A stretch of DNA of 64,000 bases, taken from positions 558,001 through 622,000 of the forward strand of contig NZ_CP186480.1 in assembly GCF_049354825.1 (NCBI RefSeq), written 5' to 3'. The position numbers and the translations under genes are program-made. Shown in pieces: positions 1-11,870 of this stretch. The stretch's first letter is position 1. The number at the start of each line of letters is the position of its first letter. This stretch comes from Novosphingobium sp049354825. GTDB taxonomy: Bacteria > Pseudomonadota > Alphaproteobacteria > Sphingomonadales > Sphingomonadaceae. The notes under the pieces were generated by a model. It was not told the DNA's origin, did no database searches, and was given only the letters and a program-made list of their open reading frames with translations.

Positions 1-126
1 CGCGCCGGTCAGCACCGGCTTGGTCGAGGGGTGCTGCATCCCTTCCTTGGCCATGCCGACGATCTCGTTCTTGGCGTCGGACAGCAGGTCGCCCTTGTCG
101 CCCGGATTGTTCTGCGGATCGGTCAT
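1..126 (-). CDS. Small protein downstream of glyA, partial (C-terminus outside window)
   Basis: The ATG at 126-124 opens a reading frame that runs off the left edge; 42 residues are visible, beginning MTDPQNNPGDKGDLL and reaching a KEGMQHPSTKPVLTGA stretch. It starts 4 bases after the glyA stop, so it is probably the last gene of the rpiB-glyA transcript. From memory, short membrane proteins with an HPSTKPVLTGA-like segment before a hydrophobic helix occur after glyA in sphingomonads, but the hydrophobic part is not visible here. Function unknown. Confidence 0.6.
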   Translation of the reverse strand, partial: MTDPQNNPGDKGDLLSDAKNEIVGMAKEGMQHPSTKPVLTGA

Positions 127-130
127 GGTC

Positions 131-1441
131 TCAAAGCTCCGGATAGATCGGGAAGGCGGCGCAGAGGTCTTCCACCTGGCTGCGGACCCGCGCCTCCACT
201 TGCGCGTCGCCTTCCTCGCCATTGTGGGCAAGGCCGTCAACCACTTGCGCGATGAGCTCGCCGATCCGGGCGAACTCGGCCTCGCGAAAGCCGCGGGTGG
301 TGCCCGCCGGCGTGCCGAGGCGAATGCCCGAGGTGACGAACGGGCTGCGCACGTCGAACGGGATGCCGTTCTTGTTGCAAGTCAGCCAGGCGCGATCGAG
401 GCCTTTTTCGGCTGCCTTGCCGGTGACGTCCTTGGGGGTCAGGTCGACCAGCAGCAGGTGGTTGTCGGTACCGCCCGAAACCACGCGCAGGCCATGCTTC
501 TCCACGCTGGCGGCGAGCGCCCGGGCATTGGCGACGACCTGGCTGGCATAGGCCTTGAATTCGGGCTTCAGCGCCTCGCCGAAGGCGACCGCCTTGGCGG
601 CGATGACGTGAACCAGCGGGCCGCCCTGCATGCCGGGGAACACCGCCGAATTGAACTTCTTGGCCAGCGCCTCGTCATTGGTCAGGATCACGCCGGAGCG
701 AGGACCGCGCAACGATTTGTGCGTGGTGGTGGTGACGACGTGCGCGTCCGGGAAGGGCGAGGGGTGCGCGCCGCCCGCAACCAGGCCCGAGAAGTGGCTC
801 ATGTCGACCATCAGGTATGCGCCCACTTCGTCCGCGATCTCGCGGAAGCGGGCAAAATCCCACTGCCGCGAATAAGCGGTGCCGCCGGCGATGATCAGCT
901 TGGGGCGATGTTCGCGCGCGGTGGCGGCGACCGCGTCCATGTCCAGCCGCTCGTCCTCGCGGCGCACGCCGTAAGGGATCGGCTTGAACCACTTGCCGCT
1001 CATGTTGACGGGGCTGCCGTGCGTCAGGTGGCCGCCGGCGTTGAGGTCCAGGCCCATGAAACTGTCGCCCGGCGTCAGCAGCGCCAGGAAGACCGCCTGG
1101 TTCATCTGGCTGCCGCTATTGGGCTGGACGTTGGCGAAGTTGCACCCGAAGAGCGCCCTGGCGCGCTCGATCGCCAGGTTCTCGACGACGTCGGCATATT
1201 CGCAGCCGCCGTAGTACCGTTTGCCGGGATAACCTTCGGCGTACTTGTTGGTGAAGACGCTGCCGGTCGCCTCGAGGGTTGCCAGGCTGGCGATGTTCTC
1301 GCTCGCGATCAGCTCGATCTTGGTCTGCTGGCGCTTCAGCTCGCCGCGGATGGCGGCGTAGACTTCGGCGTCCGCGGTCTCGAGGTGTTCGACGAAAAAG
1401 CCCTTGGAACGGATGCGGGTCGCGGTGGCGGTCTCGGTCAT
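131..1441 (-). CDS. glyA: Serine hydroxymethyltransferase
   Basis: This cytoplasmic PLP enzyme interconverts serine and glycine with transfer of a one-carbon unit to tetrahydrofolate. The 436 residues match the full family length. The PLP-binding lysine sits in TTTTHKSLRGPRSG (Lys242), and the N-terminal IELIASEN and GYPGKRYYGG signatures are intact. The ATG at 1441 overlaps the rpiB stop by 4 bases, so translation is probably coupled. The rpiB-glyA pairing is common in alphaproteobacteria. No truncation is seen. Confidence 0.97.
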   Translation of the reverse strand: MTETATATRIRSKGFFVEHLETADAEVYAAIRGELKRQQTKIELIASENIASLATLEATGSVFTNKYAEGYPGKRYYGGCEYADVVENLAIERARALFGCNFANVQPNSGSQMNQAVFLALLTPGDSFMGLDLNAGGHLTHGSPVNMSGKWFKPIPYGVRREDERLDMDAVAATAREHRPKLIIAGGTAYSRQWDFARFREIADEVGAYLMVDMSHFSGLVAGGAHPSPFPDAHVVTTTTHKSLRGPRSGVILTNDEALAKKFNSAVFPGMQGGPLVHVIAAKAVAFGEALKPEFKAYASQVVANARALAASVEKHGLRVVSGGTDNHLLLVDLTPKDVTGKAAEKGLDRAWLTCNKNGIPFDVRSPFVTSGIRLGTPAGTTRGFREAEFARIGELIAQVVDGLAHNGEEGDAQVEARVRSQVEDLCAAFPIYPEL

Positions 1442-1911
1442 GCGGCGGAGCTTTCATTGGCGGCCGGGCGGGCGGGAAACGGCGGGTGGGAGAGCTTGCC
1501 GACGCGGCGGACGTGACGATCCCCCGCGAAGGGCGTGTCTAGGAACGCGGTAACGCACGCGCGGGCCATGTCGGGCCCGATCAGGCGGGCGCCCAGGGCG
1601 ATGACCTGGGCATCGTTGTGCTCACGCGCCAGACTTGCGGACAGCGGTTCACCGACCAGTGCGCAGCGCACGGCGGGGTGGCGGTTGACGGCGATCGAGA
1701 TGCCGATGCCGCTTCCGCACAGCGCTATGCCGCGCTCCGCGTGGCCCGCGGCGAGATGTTCGGCAAGGCGGTAGCCATAGTCGGGATAGTCGACCGATGC
1801 TTCGCCATCGGGCCCGAGGTCGTCCACCGTGTGGCCTTCGCCGCGCAGCCAAGCAGCCAGCGCCTGCTTGAGCGCGAAAGCCGCATGATCGGAGGCGATG
1901 GCGATATGCAT
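1438..1911 (-). CDS. rpiB: Ribose-5-phosphate isomerase B
   Basis: A RpiB/LacA-family sugar-phosphate isomerase of 157 residues, expected to interconvert ribose-5-phosphate and ribulose-5-phosphate in the cytoplasm. It opens with MHIAIASDHAAF, carries the catalytic cysteine in GIALCGSGIGIS (Cys65) and the AREHNDAQV histidine segment. It is the first gene of the minus-strand set rpiB-glyA-(small protein). The 144-base gap to the divergent EAL gene must hold both promoters; I could not place them. Confidence 0.93.
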   Translation of the reverse strand: MHIAIASDHAAFALKQALAAWLRGEGHTVDDLGPDGEASVDYPDYGYRLAEHLAAGHAERGIALCGSGIGISIAVNRHPAVRCALVGEPLSASLAREHNDAQVIALGARLIGPDMARACVTAFLDTPFAGDRHVRRVGKLSHPPFPARPAANESSAA

Positions 1912-2055
1912 GGCGCGCCCATAGGAGACGCCGGCGATTCGCGCGACCCCGTTGGGGCATCTTTTGCACGCGGCTGGCGGGCGCGGCCGCAGCCGGCATG
2001 CCGCTACGCAATACTACCGCCCAAGTGTTAACCTTTGCGCGCTAGGGCGAAGGCG

Positions 2056-3291
2056 ATGGTCGCGCATAATCCCCAGTCCTTCGCCTCGTTTGTCGCGCCC
2101 GCGCGCGGCGGGGCCGAGCTCGTTCGCCACGATGGGGTCGACCGGATCCTTAACGCAGTCCGGCAGCACCTCGGCATGGAGATCGCCTTCGTCTCGCGCT
2201 ACGTCGAGGGCGGGCTGAAGGAACTGACCCACGTCGATTCCGACCTCGACCTGCCGATGGGGCCGGGCTTTCGCGACCCGCGCGAGGACAGCTACTGCTG
2301 GCACATTGCCGAAGGTCGCTTGCCCGAACTGATCCAGGACACTGCCGACCATCCGTTCACCGAAACGATGGCGATCACCCGGTTCCTGCCTGTCGGCGCG
2401 CATCTCAACACGCCGCTGCGGCTGTCGGACGGGACGCTTTACGGCAGCTTCTGCTGCCTCAGCCGCCAGCCCGACCGCACGATGACCGATCGCGACGTGG
2501 GGGTGCTGCGCGCCTTCGCGGCGCTCGCCGCGGTCCAGATCGAGGCCGCGCTGGAAAGCGACGTTCAGGCCGCGGCGACCCGCGCCCGGATCGAGGGGGT
2601 GCTGGCCCGGCGCGACCTGACCGTCGTTCAGCAGCCGATCCACGCGCTTGCCACCGGGCTGCCGGTGGGCGCCGAGTGCCTGGCACGCTTTGCCGATGGT
2701 GCCTCGCGCGGCCCCGATGCCTGGTTCGCCGAAGCCGCGCAGGTCGGAATGGGCGTCGACCTGGAGATGCTCGCGATCGAACTGGCGCTGGCAAGCGCGG
2801 CGGCGTTGCCGTCCGGTTGCTATGTCTCCATCAACGCTTCGCCCGACACGGTGCTGTCGGGCCGGCTCGAGGCGGCACTGATGGCGTCGAACACCGCCAA
2901 CATCGTCGTCGAACTGACCGAACATCAGCAGGTCGCCGATTTCGCCGCGCTCAAGGCGGCGCTGGCGCGGATCGCCGGGCGCGCCCGGATCGCCATCGAC
3001 GATGTGGGCGCCGGCTACGCCGGGCTGCGCCACCTGGTCGAGCTGTCGCCGCACCTGCTCAAGCTCGACATCAGCCTGGTTCGCGACATTCACAAGGACG
3101 TGGCTCGCCGCGCGCTCACCGGCGCCATGGTCCGCTTCGCCGCCGCGATCGGCTCGAAACTGATCGCCGAGGGGATCGAATGCGCCGAGGAAGCCGAGGT
3201 CCTTGCCGAACTGGGCGTCGACTACGGGCAGGGCTACCACTTCGCCCGGCCGATGCGCGTCAGCGACGCGGCGCGGTACCTGGCGGCATAG
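2056..3291 (+). CDS. GAF-EAL cyclic-di-GMP phosphodiesterase
   Basis: A 411-residue soluble protein with an N-terminal GAF sensor (about residues 25-170) and a C-terminal EAL domain (about 180-410). The EAL signature reads ECL (Glu207), but the other expected metal and substrate residues are present: Asn260, Glu289, Asp315-Asp316 in AIDDVGAGY, Lys336 in LLKLDIS, Glu372 in AEGIE and Gln392 in GQGY. It is therefore probably an active c-di-GMP phosphodiesterase; the GAF ligand is unknown. I chose ATG 2056; an in-frame TTG at 2035 would add seven residues. There is no membrane segment. It is convergent with the glycosyltransferase fusion, 3 bases apart. Confidence 0.85.
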   Translation: MVAHNPQSFASFVAPARGGAELVRHDGVDRILNAVRQHLGMEIAFVSRYVEGGLKELTHVDSDLDLPMGPGFRDPREDSYCWHIAEGRLPELIQDTADHPFTETMAITRFLPVGAHLNTPLRLSDGTLYGSFCCLSRQPDRTMTDRDVGVLRAFAALAAVQIEAALESDVQAAATRARIEGVLARRDLTVVQQPIHALATGLPVGAECLARFADGASRGPDAWFAEAAQVGMGVDLEMLAIELALASAAALPSGCYVSINASPDTVLSGRLEAALMASNTANIVVELTEHQQVADFAALKAALARIAGRARIAIDDVGAGYAGLRHLVELSPHLLKLDISLVRDIHKDVARRALTGAMVRFAAAIGSKLIAEGIECAEEAEVLAELGVDYGQGYHFARPMRVSDAARYLAA

Positions 3292-3294
3292 CGC

Positions 3295-6200
3295 TCAGGC
3301 GGCGGTCTCGACCCGGCCACTGCGCTCCAGCTTGCCCCAGCCGACCACCCATCCGCCGATGGCGGAAGCGATCGCGCGCAGCACCACCCAGTACATGATC
3401 TGCCGGTAGACCAACCGCTGGGCCACCAGCAGATGCGCGGGGTAGCGCGGGCGGCGATCGTCGAGCCGGTAGGCGATCCAGCCGCACAGCACGTCGATCG
3501 CGGTGAAGGCCAGCCAGTATAGCCCCATCGTGCCAACGTCGCCGCGGGTCTGGGCCCATCCGTGCTGCTCGATCCGCAGCGCCGTCCCGACCAGCGACAG
3601 CAGCAGCGCCAGGTCGATGACAGGAGAGATCGCCGCGAACAGGATCTGGAACAGCCAGGCCTGCGGCATGCCGATCAGCGCCAGCCCGGTCGGCCGCCCG
3701 CGCCGCAGTGCGCTGCGGTGCTTCCACAGGCACTGCAGCGTCCCGAAGGCCCAGCGGTAGCGCTGCTTTGCCAGCGCCGCGAAGCTTTCGGGCGCCTCGG
3801 TCCAGGCGGTGGCGCGCGGATCGTAAGTGACGCGCCAGCCGAACCGCTGGATCGCGATGGTCAGGTCCTGGTCTTCGGCCAGCGTGTCCTCGGGATAGCC
3901 GCCCACCGCGTCGAGTGCCGCGCGCCGCCAGGCGCCGACGGCGCCAGGCACCACGGTCATCGCATCGAACCCGGCCAGCGCGCGCCGCTCCAGGTTCTGC
4001 GCGGTGATGTATTCCACCGCCTGCCAGCGCGTGACCAGGTTGACCCGGTTGCCTACGCGCGCGTCGCCGGCCACGGCCCCCAGCCGCGGATCGCCGAACC
4101 AGCGCGCCAGGCGCCGGATGGTCAGCGCCTCGAACTGCGTATCGGCGTCCAGCGCGATGATGACCTCGCCGCGGGCATCCCTTACCGCGCGGTTGAGCGC
4201 GGCCGCCTTGCCGCCGTTCGTCAGCGTCAGCAGCAGCACGCGCGGATCGCTGCCGAAGGCCTCGCGCACCAGGTCGCTGGTGCGGTCCCTGGACCCGTCG
4301 TCGGCCACGATCACCTGCAGCGCCGGATATTCGCTGGCGAGCACGCGTGCGATCGAGGACACGATCACGCGTTCCTCGTTGAAGGCCGGGATGATGACGG
4401 TGACGGTCGGTTCGAACAGCGGCGGCTCGGCGCGGCGCCGGCGCGACTGGATCCAGGCCAGCGCGGTCATCAGGACGGCGCGCGTGATGCCGAGCACGAT
4501 GGCCAGGTAGAACAGGAAGCCGACCGTCGCGATCAGCGCCGCTACCGCCAGGAAGCCGGCGATGTCGAAGCGCACCGCGGTCAGGTCGCTGCCGGTTACT
4601 TGCGGCATCGCCTGCGCCGCGCTTGCGCCGACCAGTTGAGGGACGCTGACGAAGCGATAGCCTTCGCCGCGCAGCGCGGCGATAATCTGCGGCAGCGCCG
4701 CGACCGTTTCGGCACGGTTCCCGCCGCCGTCGTGCAGAAGCACGATGTTGCCCGTACGCTCGGCGTTGGCGGCGTGGATCTCAGTCAACGCGGTGCGCAC
4801 GATCGCCGCCGCCGGCGGGCGCTGCCAGTCCTCGGTATCGACGTGCAGCCCGACGATCGTGTAGCCGGCCTGTTGCGCGCGCAGCGCCGGGATCAGTTCA
4901 TCCGCGGTCGTCGGCTCGGCATCGCCGAAATAGGGCGCGCGGAACAACCGCATCCGCCGGCCGGTATAGGCTTCGACCAGCCGCTCGTTGGTCGAAAGTT
5001 CGAAGTCGGTATCGGTTTGCGAGGCGCCTGCGAGGTTGGGGTGGGTGTAGGTGTGGTTGCCGATGACGTGCCCCTCGGCGACCATCCGGCGCAGCAGCGA
5101 CGGGTTTTCCAGCGCGTTTTCGCCGATGACGAAGAACGTGCCGGGCACGCCCTCGCGCTTCAGCACATCCAGGATGCGCGGCGTCCAGACCGGGTCCGGG
5201 CCGTCGTCGAATGTCAGCGCGATGGCCTTGGGATCGCTGCCGCCCGAACGCTGCACCACGAACGGCGTCGGCAGCGCGGTATAGGTTTCACCGCGGATCA
5301 GGCCGGCCGCATCGTATGCCACGTCGCGGTGGCCGGGCTGGGCCGTGTCGGTGATGCGGATGATCTCGCCGGTGCCCTCGACATCGTTGTTGAGTGGCGA
5401 TTCCGGCGTTGCCAGGTCGGGCCGTCCGCCGCTGCGGAAGGCGCCGAGATCGGACCAGAAGCCAGGGTCCTCGCTGCCCAGGCGCCACAGCGCGACCGCG
5501 CCGATGCCAAGGCGCTTGAGCGCGGCAAGCTGGTTCCAGCTGCTGGCCGCGTCGACGAACCAGACCGAGTGATGCTCGCCCGCGTCGTCATAGGCGAAAC
5601 CGGCGTTGCCGCTGACCGGGTCGAAGCGCGGAGCGGCGTTGCTGTCATGCGCGGCCAGCCATGCTTCCTCGACGGTCAGCGCGTCGACGCCCCCCACCTT
5701 ATCCTGTGCGCCGTGCCAATCGTAGCCGTAGCTGCCCAGGGTCACGACCAGCTTGGGTCCCGCCTCGGCGCGCGCGCGGGCAACCTCGCGCACGAACCAG
5801 TCCTGGCTGGCGATGGGCCCGGCCTCGCCGCCCTGCCAATGCTGGTCGTAGGCCATGAACAGCACGCGGTCGGTGCGCCGCGCTATCGCGCGGATCGGCC
5901 ACGACGGGTCGCCCGCCGGCACGGTGATTGCGATCTGGTCGCCCCTGGGCATCGCACGGCGCAGCTGGTCAAGGAACGTCAGGTAGTGGGGCATCGCGTC
6001 GGTCGGCAGGTCTTCGATATCCAGGACCACGCCGCCCACGTTCGGGGCCGCCGCCGCCGTGCCAAGCGTCGCTGCCAGCCGCGCCCGCGCCGCGGGATCG
6101 GCCAGCAGGCGTGCCGCGGCAGCGCCGTCGAATTTCTCGTTGGCGTAGTTCTGCACCATAGGCATCACTTGCGGCGGATGCGGCATCGCCGCGATCAGCC

Positions 6201-6600
6201 GGTCGAAAGCTGCATCCGGCGCGGTGGTGATCGCGCCGGATGCATCGACGCTGAAGCGCATCGGCACCACCCAGTCGAGCGAGGCGGCATGGCGCCGCAG
6301 CGAGGCGATGCTGGTCTCGTCGTCGGGCAGATAGAAGCCGACCGACAGCGGCTTGTCGGCGGGCGCATTGCTCAGGTGCGGCAGCCAAGCGCGCAGGCCG
6401 CGGGCCGGCGGCGTGCCCCGCAGCGCCGATGCGTGCGGAGCGGGCAGGGGCAGCGCCATGCTGGTCGATCGCGGCACGAACACCAGCGTCGCGGCGAACA
6501 GCACGGCTGCCAGCAGCAGCAGGACCAGCGCCCCCGCCAGCGTTCGCTTGGCGACCCGGCTGCGCTTGCCGGTGGGATCGTAGAAGATCGGCTGCGCCAT
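3295..6600 (-). CDS. GH18-like / NodB polysaccharide deacetylase / family 2 glycosyltransferase fusion
   Basis: A 1101-residue membrane protein with three enzyme-like parts. After an N-terminal membrane anchor (about 19-42) comes a GH18-like domain (about 85-385, VVLDIEDL near 191-198). Next is a NodB deacetylase (about 455-655) with TFDDGPD (463-469), NHTYTHP (515-521), the RAPYFG arginine and LLHDGG. After a membrane segment (about 678-705) comes a processive GT2 domain with VADDGS, DAD (818-820), AEDQD and QRYRW (946-950), then C-terminal membrane helices. By family it should synthesise and modify a beta-linked N-acetylhexosamine polymer; the product is unknown. No other exopolysaccharide genes lie nearby. 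Confidence 0.9.
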   Translation of the reverse strand: MAQPIFYDPTGKRSRVAKRTLAGALVLLLLAAVLFAATLVFVPRSTSMALPLPAPHASALRGTPPARGLRAWLPHLSNAPADKPLSVGFYLPDDETSIASLRRHAASLDWVVPMRFSVDASGAITTAPDAAFDRLIAAMPHPPQVMPMVQNYANEKFDGAAAARLLADPAARARLAATLGTAAAAPNVGGVVLDIEDLPTDAMPHYLTFLDQLRRAMPRGDQIAITVPAGDPSWPIRAIARRTDRVLFMAYDQHWQGGEAGPIASQDWFVREVARARAEAGPKLVVTLGSYGYDWHGAQDKVGGVDALTVEEAWLAAHDSNAAPRFDPVSGNAGFAYDDAGEHHSVWFVDAASSWNQLAALKRLGIGAVALWRLGSEDPGFWSDLGAFRSGGRPDLATPESPLNNDVEGTGEIIRITDTAQPGHRDVAYDAAGLIRGETYTALPTPFVVQRSGGSDPKAIALTFDDGPDPVWTPRILDVLKREGVPGTFFVIGENALENPSLLRRMVAEGHVIGNHTYTHPNLAGASQTDTDFELSTNERLVEAYTGRRMRLFRAPYFGDAEPTTADELIPALRAQQAGYTIVGLHVDTEDWQRPPAAAIVRTALTEIHAANAERTGNIVLLHDGGGNRAETVAALPQIIAALRGEGYRFVSVPQLVGASAAQAMPQVTGSDLTAVRFDIAGFLAVAALIATVGFLFYLAIVLGITRAVLMTALAWIQSRRRRAEPPLFEPTVTVIIPAFNEERVIVSSIARVLASEYPALQVIVADDGSRDRTSDLVREAFGSDPRVLLLTLTNGGKAAALNRAVRDARGEVIIALDADTQFEALTIRRLARWFGDPRLGAVAGDARVGNRVNLVTRWQAVEYITAQNLERRALAGFDAMTVVPGAVGAWRRAALDAVGGYPEDTLAEDQDLTIAIQRFGWRVTYDPRATAWTEAPESFAALAKQRYRWAFGTLQCLWKHRSALRRGRPTGLALIGMPQAWLFQILFAAISPVIDLALLLSLVGTALRIEQHGWAQTRGDVGTMGLYWLAFTAIDVLCGWIAYRLDDRRPRYPAHLLVAQRLVYRQIMYWVVLRAIASAIGGWVVGWGKLERSGRVETAA

Positions 6601-6719
6601 GCACGGGTCCTCGGTGCGGCGATCGGACTGCCTGCCGCTCGGCCGCCGTTACGCCTGCGCCGCGCGCCTGCGAAGCCGGGAAATTGTCACCGACTGTCGC
6701 GGCGCCGCCATGACCGTGG

Positions 6720-7331
6720 CTACTTCGTGCTCTTCGCGCGGATTTGCTTCGCCACGTCGGGGTGCGCATTCAAATAGGCGAAGATCTTCGTCTTCAGATC
6801 GGCACCAAGTTGCGCCTGCATGCCCCGGATCTCGCTCATGTAGGCAGTGTTGGCGGCAACGACCGCGGGATCGCCGAGCAACGCCATCGACTTCGACAGA
6901 TAATGCGACCCGCTCGGCGTGGCCGCGAAGGCGTGGACGTCCTTCAGTTCCGCGAGCGTGAATGCGTGAACATAGGCCTGTGCACTGGCTTCGAAGATCA
7001 TCGGCAAGTGCTTGCGCACGGTCGGCATCAGCTTATCGGGAATCGAATCGTGAAATTGCTGGAAGATCGCAACCAGACCGGGATCGCGCGGCAGGTCTGG
7101 TGGGATCGCCGAGATCGTGCGCGAGAAATCCATGATGGCGGTGCGGAAGGTCGCCTCGCGACCGGCGGGAGGAAACATGATCGCGATGATCGCGCGCGCC
7201 TCGTCAAGCTTTGCGGCGTCTTCGCCTGTCGCGCTGGCCGGCTGCGCGCCGCCCGTCTGGGCCTGAGAGGCGCATGGCACGGCTGCGACGGCCAACATGG
7301 CCGCAGCGCAAATGCCCGTGACGATCTTCAT
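6720..7331 (-). CDS. Exported DUF2059 protein
   Basis: A 203-residue protein with a signal peptide (MKIVTGICAAAMLAVAAVPC, cleavage near SQAQ) and a C-terminal DUF2059-type helical domain, recognisable from the SALDDMDAF-like arrangement (ELKDVHAFAATPSGSHYLSKS). Function is unknown; it is probably periplasmic. I prefer ATG 7331 over the GTG at 7340 because GGAG lies eight bases upstream of the ATG. It lies between the rpoD terminator and the polysaccharide fusion gene. Confidence 0.75.
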   Translation of the reverse strand: MKIVTGICAAAMLAVAAVPCASQAQTGGAQPASATGEDAAKLDEARAIIAIMFPPAGREATFRTAIMDFSRTISAIPPDLPRDPGLVAIFQQFHDSIPDKLMPTVRKHLPMIFEASAQAYVHAFTLAELKDVHAFAATPSGSHYLSKSMALLGDPAVVAANTAYMSEIRGMQAQLGADLKTKIFAYLNAHPDVAKQIRAKSTK

Positions 7332-7437
7332 GTCCTGCACTCCCCGTAAGCGCGTTCAAGCCGGGAAGAAGGTGACGTTGGGCTGCACGGTTGTAAAGCC
7401 CGGAAATTGCTGCGCTAATCGCGCAACAGCAGAAAAA

Positions 7438-7459
7438 AAGCCCCGCCGAAGCGGGGCTT
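7438..7459 (-). terminator. Rho-independent terminator of the rpoD transcript
   Basis: A perfect 9-bp stem (7438-7446 with 7451-7459) closes a CGAA tetraloop. On the minus strand it is followed by a U-rich tract (the A run at 7432-7439). It lies 4 bases after the rpoD stop codon, so it ends the yqeY-dnaG-rpoD messages. Confidence 0.93.
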
Positions 7460-7463
7460 GATC

Positions 7464-9490
<2,027 letters not shown>

Positions 9491-9494
<4 letters not shown>

Positions 9495-11383
9495 TCCGCC
9501 GTCAGGTTGGGGGCCGCCGAAGGGGCGGCCGCGCGCGCGCTGGCCATGTGCCGCAGACGCTCGTCAAATTCCAGTTTTCTCTGCAACAATCGTTGCTGCT
9601 CGGCAAACGCCCCCTCGGACAAGTCGCTTTCGAAGCGCGCCGTGGCCTCCGCCAATGCCGCGTCGAGCGCAGGACGCTCCACCAGAAGGCCCACCGCCTG
9701 CGCCAGTTCGGCGCGGGCCTGGTCGGCTGGAACGTCGCCGGCAAGAAAGCCGAAGCGCATCATGGCGTAGTCCTCGGGAACCGGGGTCGCCAGGCCCCGA
9801 CCAGCCAAGATGGTGCCAAGTCGCGCGCTTTCAAGGGGCTGCGCGCCGTGCGCATGATCATCCACCGCGTCGATCAGAGCGTCGAGCCGGGGGTCGGCGA
9901 TGGGCGATCCGGCCAGCCGGTCAGCCACTTTGACCAGCACATCGGGAAATCCGATCAGTCCGGCGATCACCGCGGACAGCAACGCGTCGCGCGATCCGCC
10001 GGCAGCCTGGTGCCGCAGCCGACCGGTCACCGCCGGTTCGGAGCGCGCCGGGGCGGTGGCGCGAAAAGGCCCGCGCCCTTGTGGGCGACCGGGCTGGCGG
10101 GGCGCGAATTCGCGCCGCGGGTACGCGAATGCGGAGAACCGCTCCGACAGGTCGCGGCGATAGAGCGACTGGATGTCCTTGTCGGCGATCGTGTCGACAT
10201 GCGCCATCAGCCGCGCCTTCAGGCCGGCCTTGTCCTCGGGCGTGGCAAGGGGGAGGGCTTCACGCTCGTTCTCCCACAAGACGTCGACCATGCTGCGCGC
10301 TTGCCCCAGCAGCGTCTCGAGCGCCTGGCGGCCATCGCGCTTGAGCATGTCGTCGGGGTCCATCCCGGCGGGCAGGCGCACGATTCTAAGGCTGTGGCCC
10401 GGGCGCAGCAGCGGCAGGGTTCGCGCAATCGCGCGGGTGGCGGCGCGCTGGCCCGCCGCATCGCCGTCGAAGCACAGGATCGGCGTATCGACCAGGCGCC
10501 ACAGCATCTCGACCTGGCGCTCGGTCAGCGCGGTGCCCATCGGCGCGACCGCTTCCTCGATCCCCGCGGCGGCCAGCGCCACCACGTCCATCTGCCCTTC
10601 CACCACCACGATCCGCCCCGACTGGCGCGATGCCGGTCCCGCGCGGTGCAGGTTGAACAGCGTCCGGCCCTTGTCGAACAGCGGCGTGTCGGGGGAGTTC
10701 AGGTACTTGGGCGCGTCGGTTTTCGCGGCATCCAGGATGCGGGCCGCAAACCCGATCACGCGGCCGCGTGCGTCGTGGATCGGCATCGTCAAGCGGTCGC
10801 GAAAACGGTCGTAAGGATCCTTCCCCTCGGCGGCGATCCGCATGCCCGCCTCGATCAGCATCGGCTCGGGGAATTGCGCCAGCGCGGCCTTCAGCGCCTG
10901 CCGCCCGCCCGGTGCATAGCCAAAACCGAAGCGCTCCATCGTGTGGGCATCGAACCCGCGCGAGGCGAGATAGCTGCGCGCCTTTGCCCCCTCGTTCGCT
11001 TCCAGCTGGGTGCGGTAGAACGCCTGTGCGGCTGCGAGCACTTCGTGAAGCCCGGCCTGTTGCTCGGCCCGCTGCGCGCTGCGCGGATCGGGGGCGGGGA
11101 CTTCCAGCCCGGCCTCCGCGGCCAGTTCCTTGACCGCGTCCATGAACGCCAGGCCGCGCTGGTCGGTCATCCAGCGGATCGCGTCGCCGTGCGCGCCGCA
11201 GCCGAAGCAGTGGTAGAAACCCTTGGCGTCGTTGACGGTGAAGCTGGGCGTCTTCTCGTTATGAAACGGGCAGCACGCCTTGAATTCCTGGCCCGCCTTG
11301 GTCAGCCGCGTCGTACGCCCGATCACGCCCGACAGCGTGACCCGGGCGCGCAATTCGTCCAGCCATTGCGGGGACAGGCTCAT
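9491..11383 (-). CDS. dnaG: DNA primase
   Basis: This 630-residue primase makes RNA primers at the replication fork. The N-terminal CHC2 zinc ribbon is complete (CPFHNEKTPSF then HCFGCG). The TOPRIM catalytic core follows, with VVVEGQMDV and CFDGDAAGQRA. The C-terminal helicase-binding part is Ala-rich and divergent, as usual. It sits between yqeY (16-base gap) and rpoD (4-base overlap) on the same strand. Confidence 0.97.
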
Positions 11384-11399
11384 CGGGCGGGCGTCGCCA

Positions 11400-11870
11400 T
11401 CACGCGGTCAGCGCCGCCTTCACCAGGCCGCTCGCCTTGCTCATGTCGAGCACCGGGCCGTGGCGCGCCTTCAACTCGGCCATGACGCGGCCCATGTCCT
11501 TCATCTCGTACGCGCCGATGTCGGTCTTGATCAGCTCGATCGCGGCGCGCGTGTCGGGTTCCGACATCTTTTGCGGCAGGAAGCTGTCGATCACCGCCAG
11601 TTCGGCCTCCTCGATCGCGGCCAGTTCGTTGCGGCCGCCCTGCTGGTAAAGCGCGATCGATTCGCGGCGCTGCTTCGCCATCTTCTGCAGCACTTCGACG
11701 ACCAGCGCGTCGTCGTCCGGCAGCTTGCCGGCGCCCTGGTTCAGACTTGGGCGCAGTTCGATGTCGCGATCCTTGAGCTTGGCGAGAATCAGGCGGACGG
11801 CGTTGAGGCGGGTCTTGTCGCCGCCCTTCATGGCGGTGACTTGCGCGGCCTTGATGGAGTCGCGGAGCAT
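11400..11870 (-). CDS. GatB/YqeY domain protein
   Basis: A 156-residue YqeY-family protein, related to the tail domain of the GatB amidotransferase subunit and thought to bind tRNA or assist amidation; its exact role is not established. It shows the family's opening MLRDSIKAAQVTAMKGGDKTRL (20 shown: LRDSIKAAQVTAMKGGDKTR) and the SFLPQKMSEPD segment. It is the promoter-proximal gene of the dnaG-rpoD operon and is divergent from carA across 169 bases that must hold both promoters. Confidence 0.88.
   Translation of the reverse strand: MLRDSIKAAQVTAMKGGDKTRLNAVRLILAKLKDRDIELRPSLNQGAGKLPDDDALVVEVLQKMAKQRRESIALYQQGGRNELAAIEEAELAVIDSFLPQKMSEPDTRAAIELIKTDIGAYEMKDMGRVMAELKARHGPVLDMSKASGLVKAALTA

Noticed and set aside
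20..1516. Plus-strand frame of 498 codons opposite glyA
   Set aside because: It is an antisense shadow; glyA is full length with all motifs.
3562..6777. Plus-strand open frame of 1071 codons
   Set aside because: It lies opposite the well-supported fusion enzyme. Its product is Arg/Gly/Gln-rich with no domain; long antisense frames are common in high-GC DNA.
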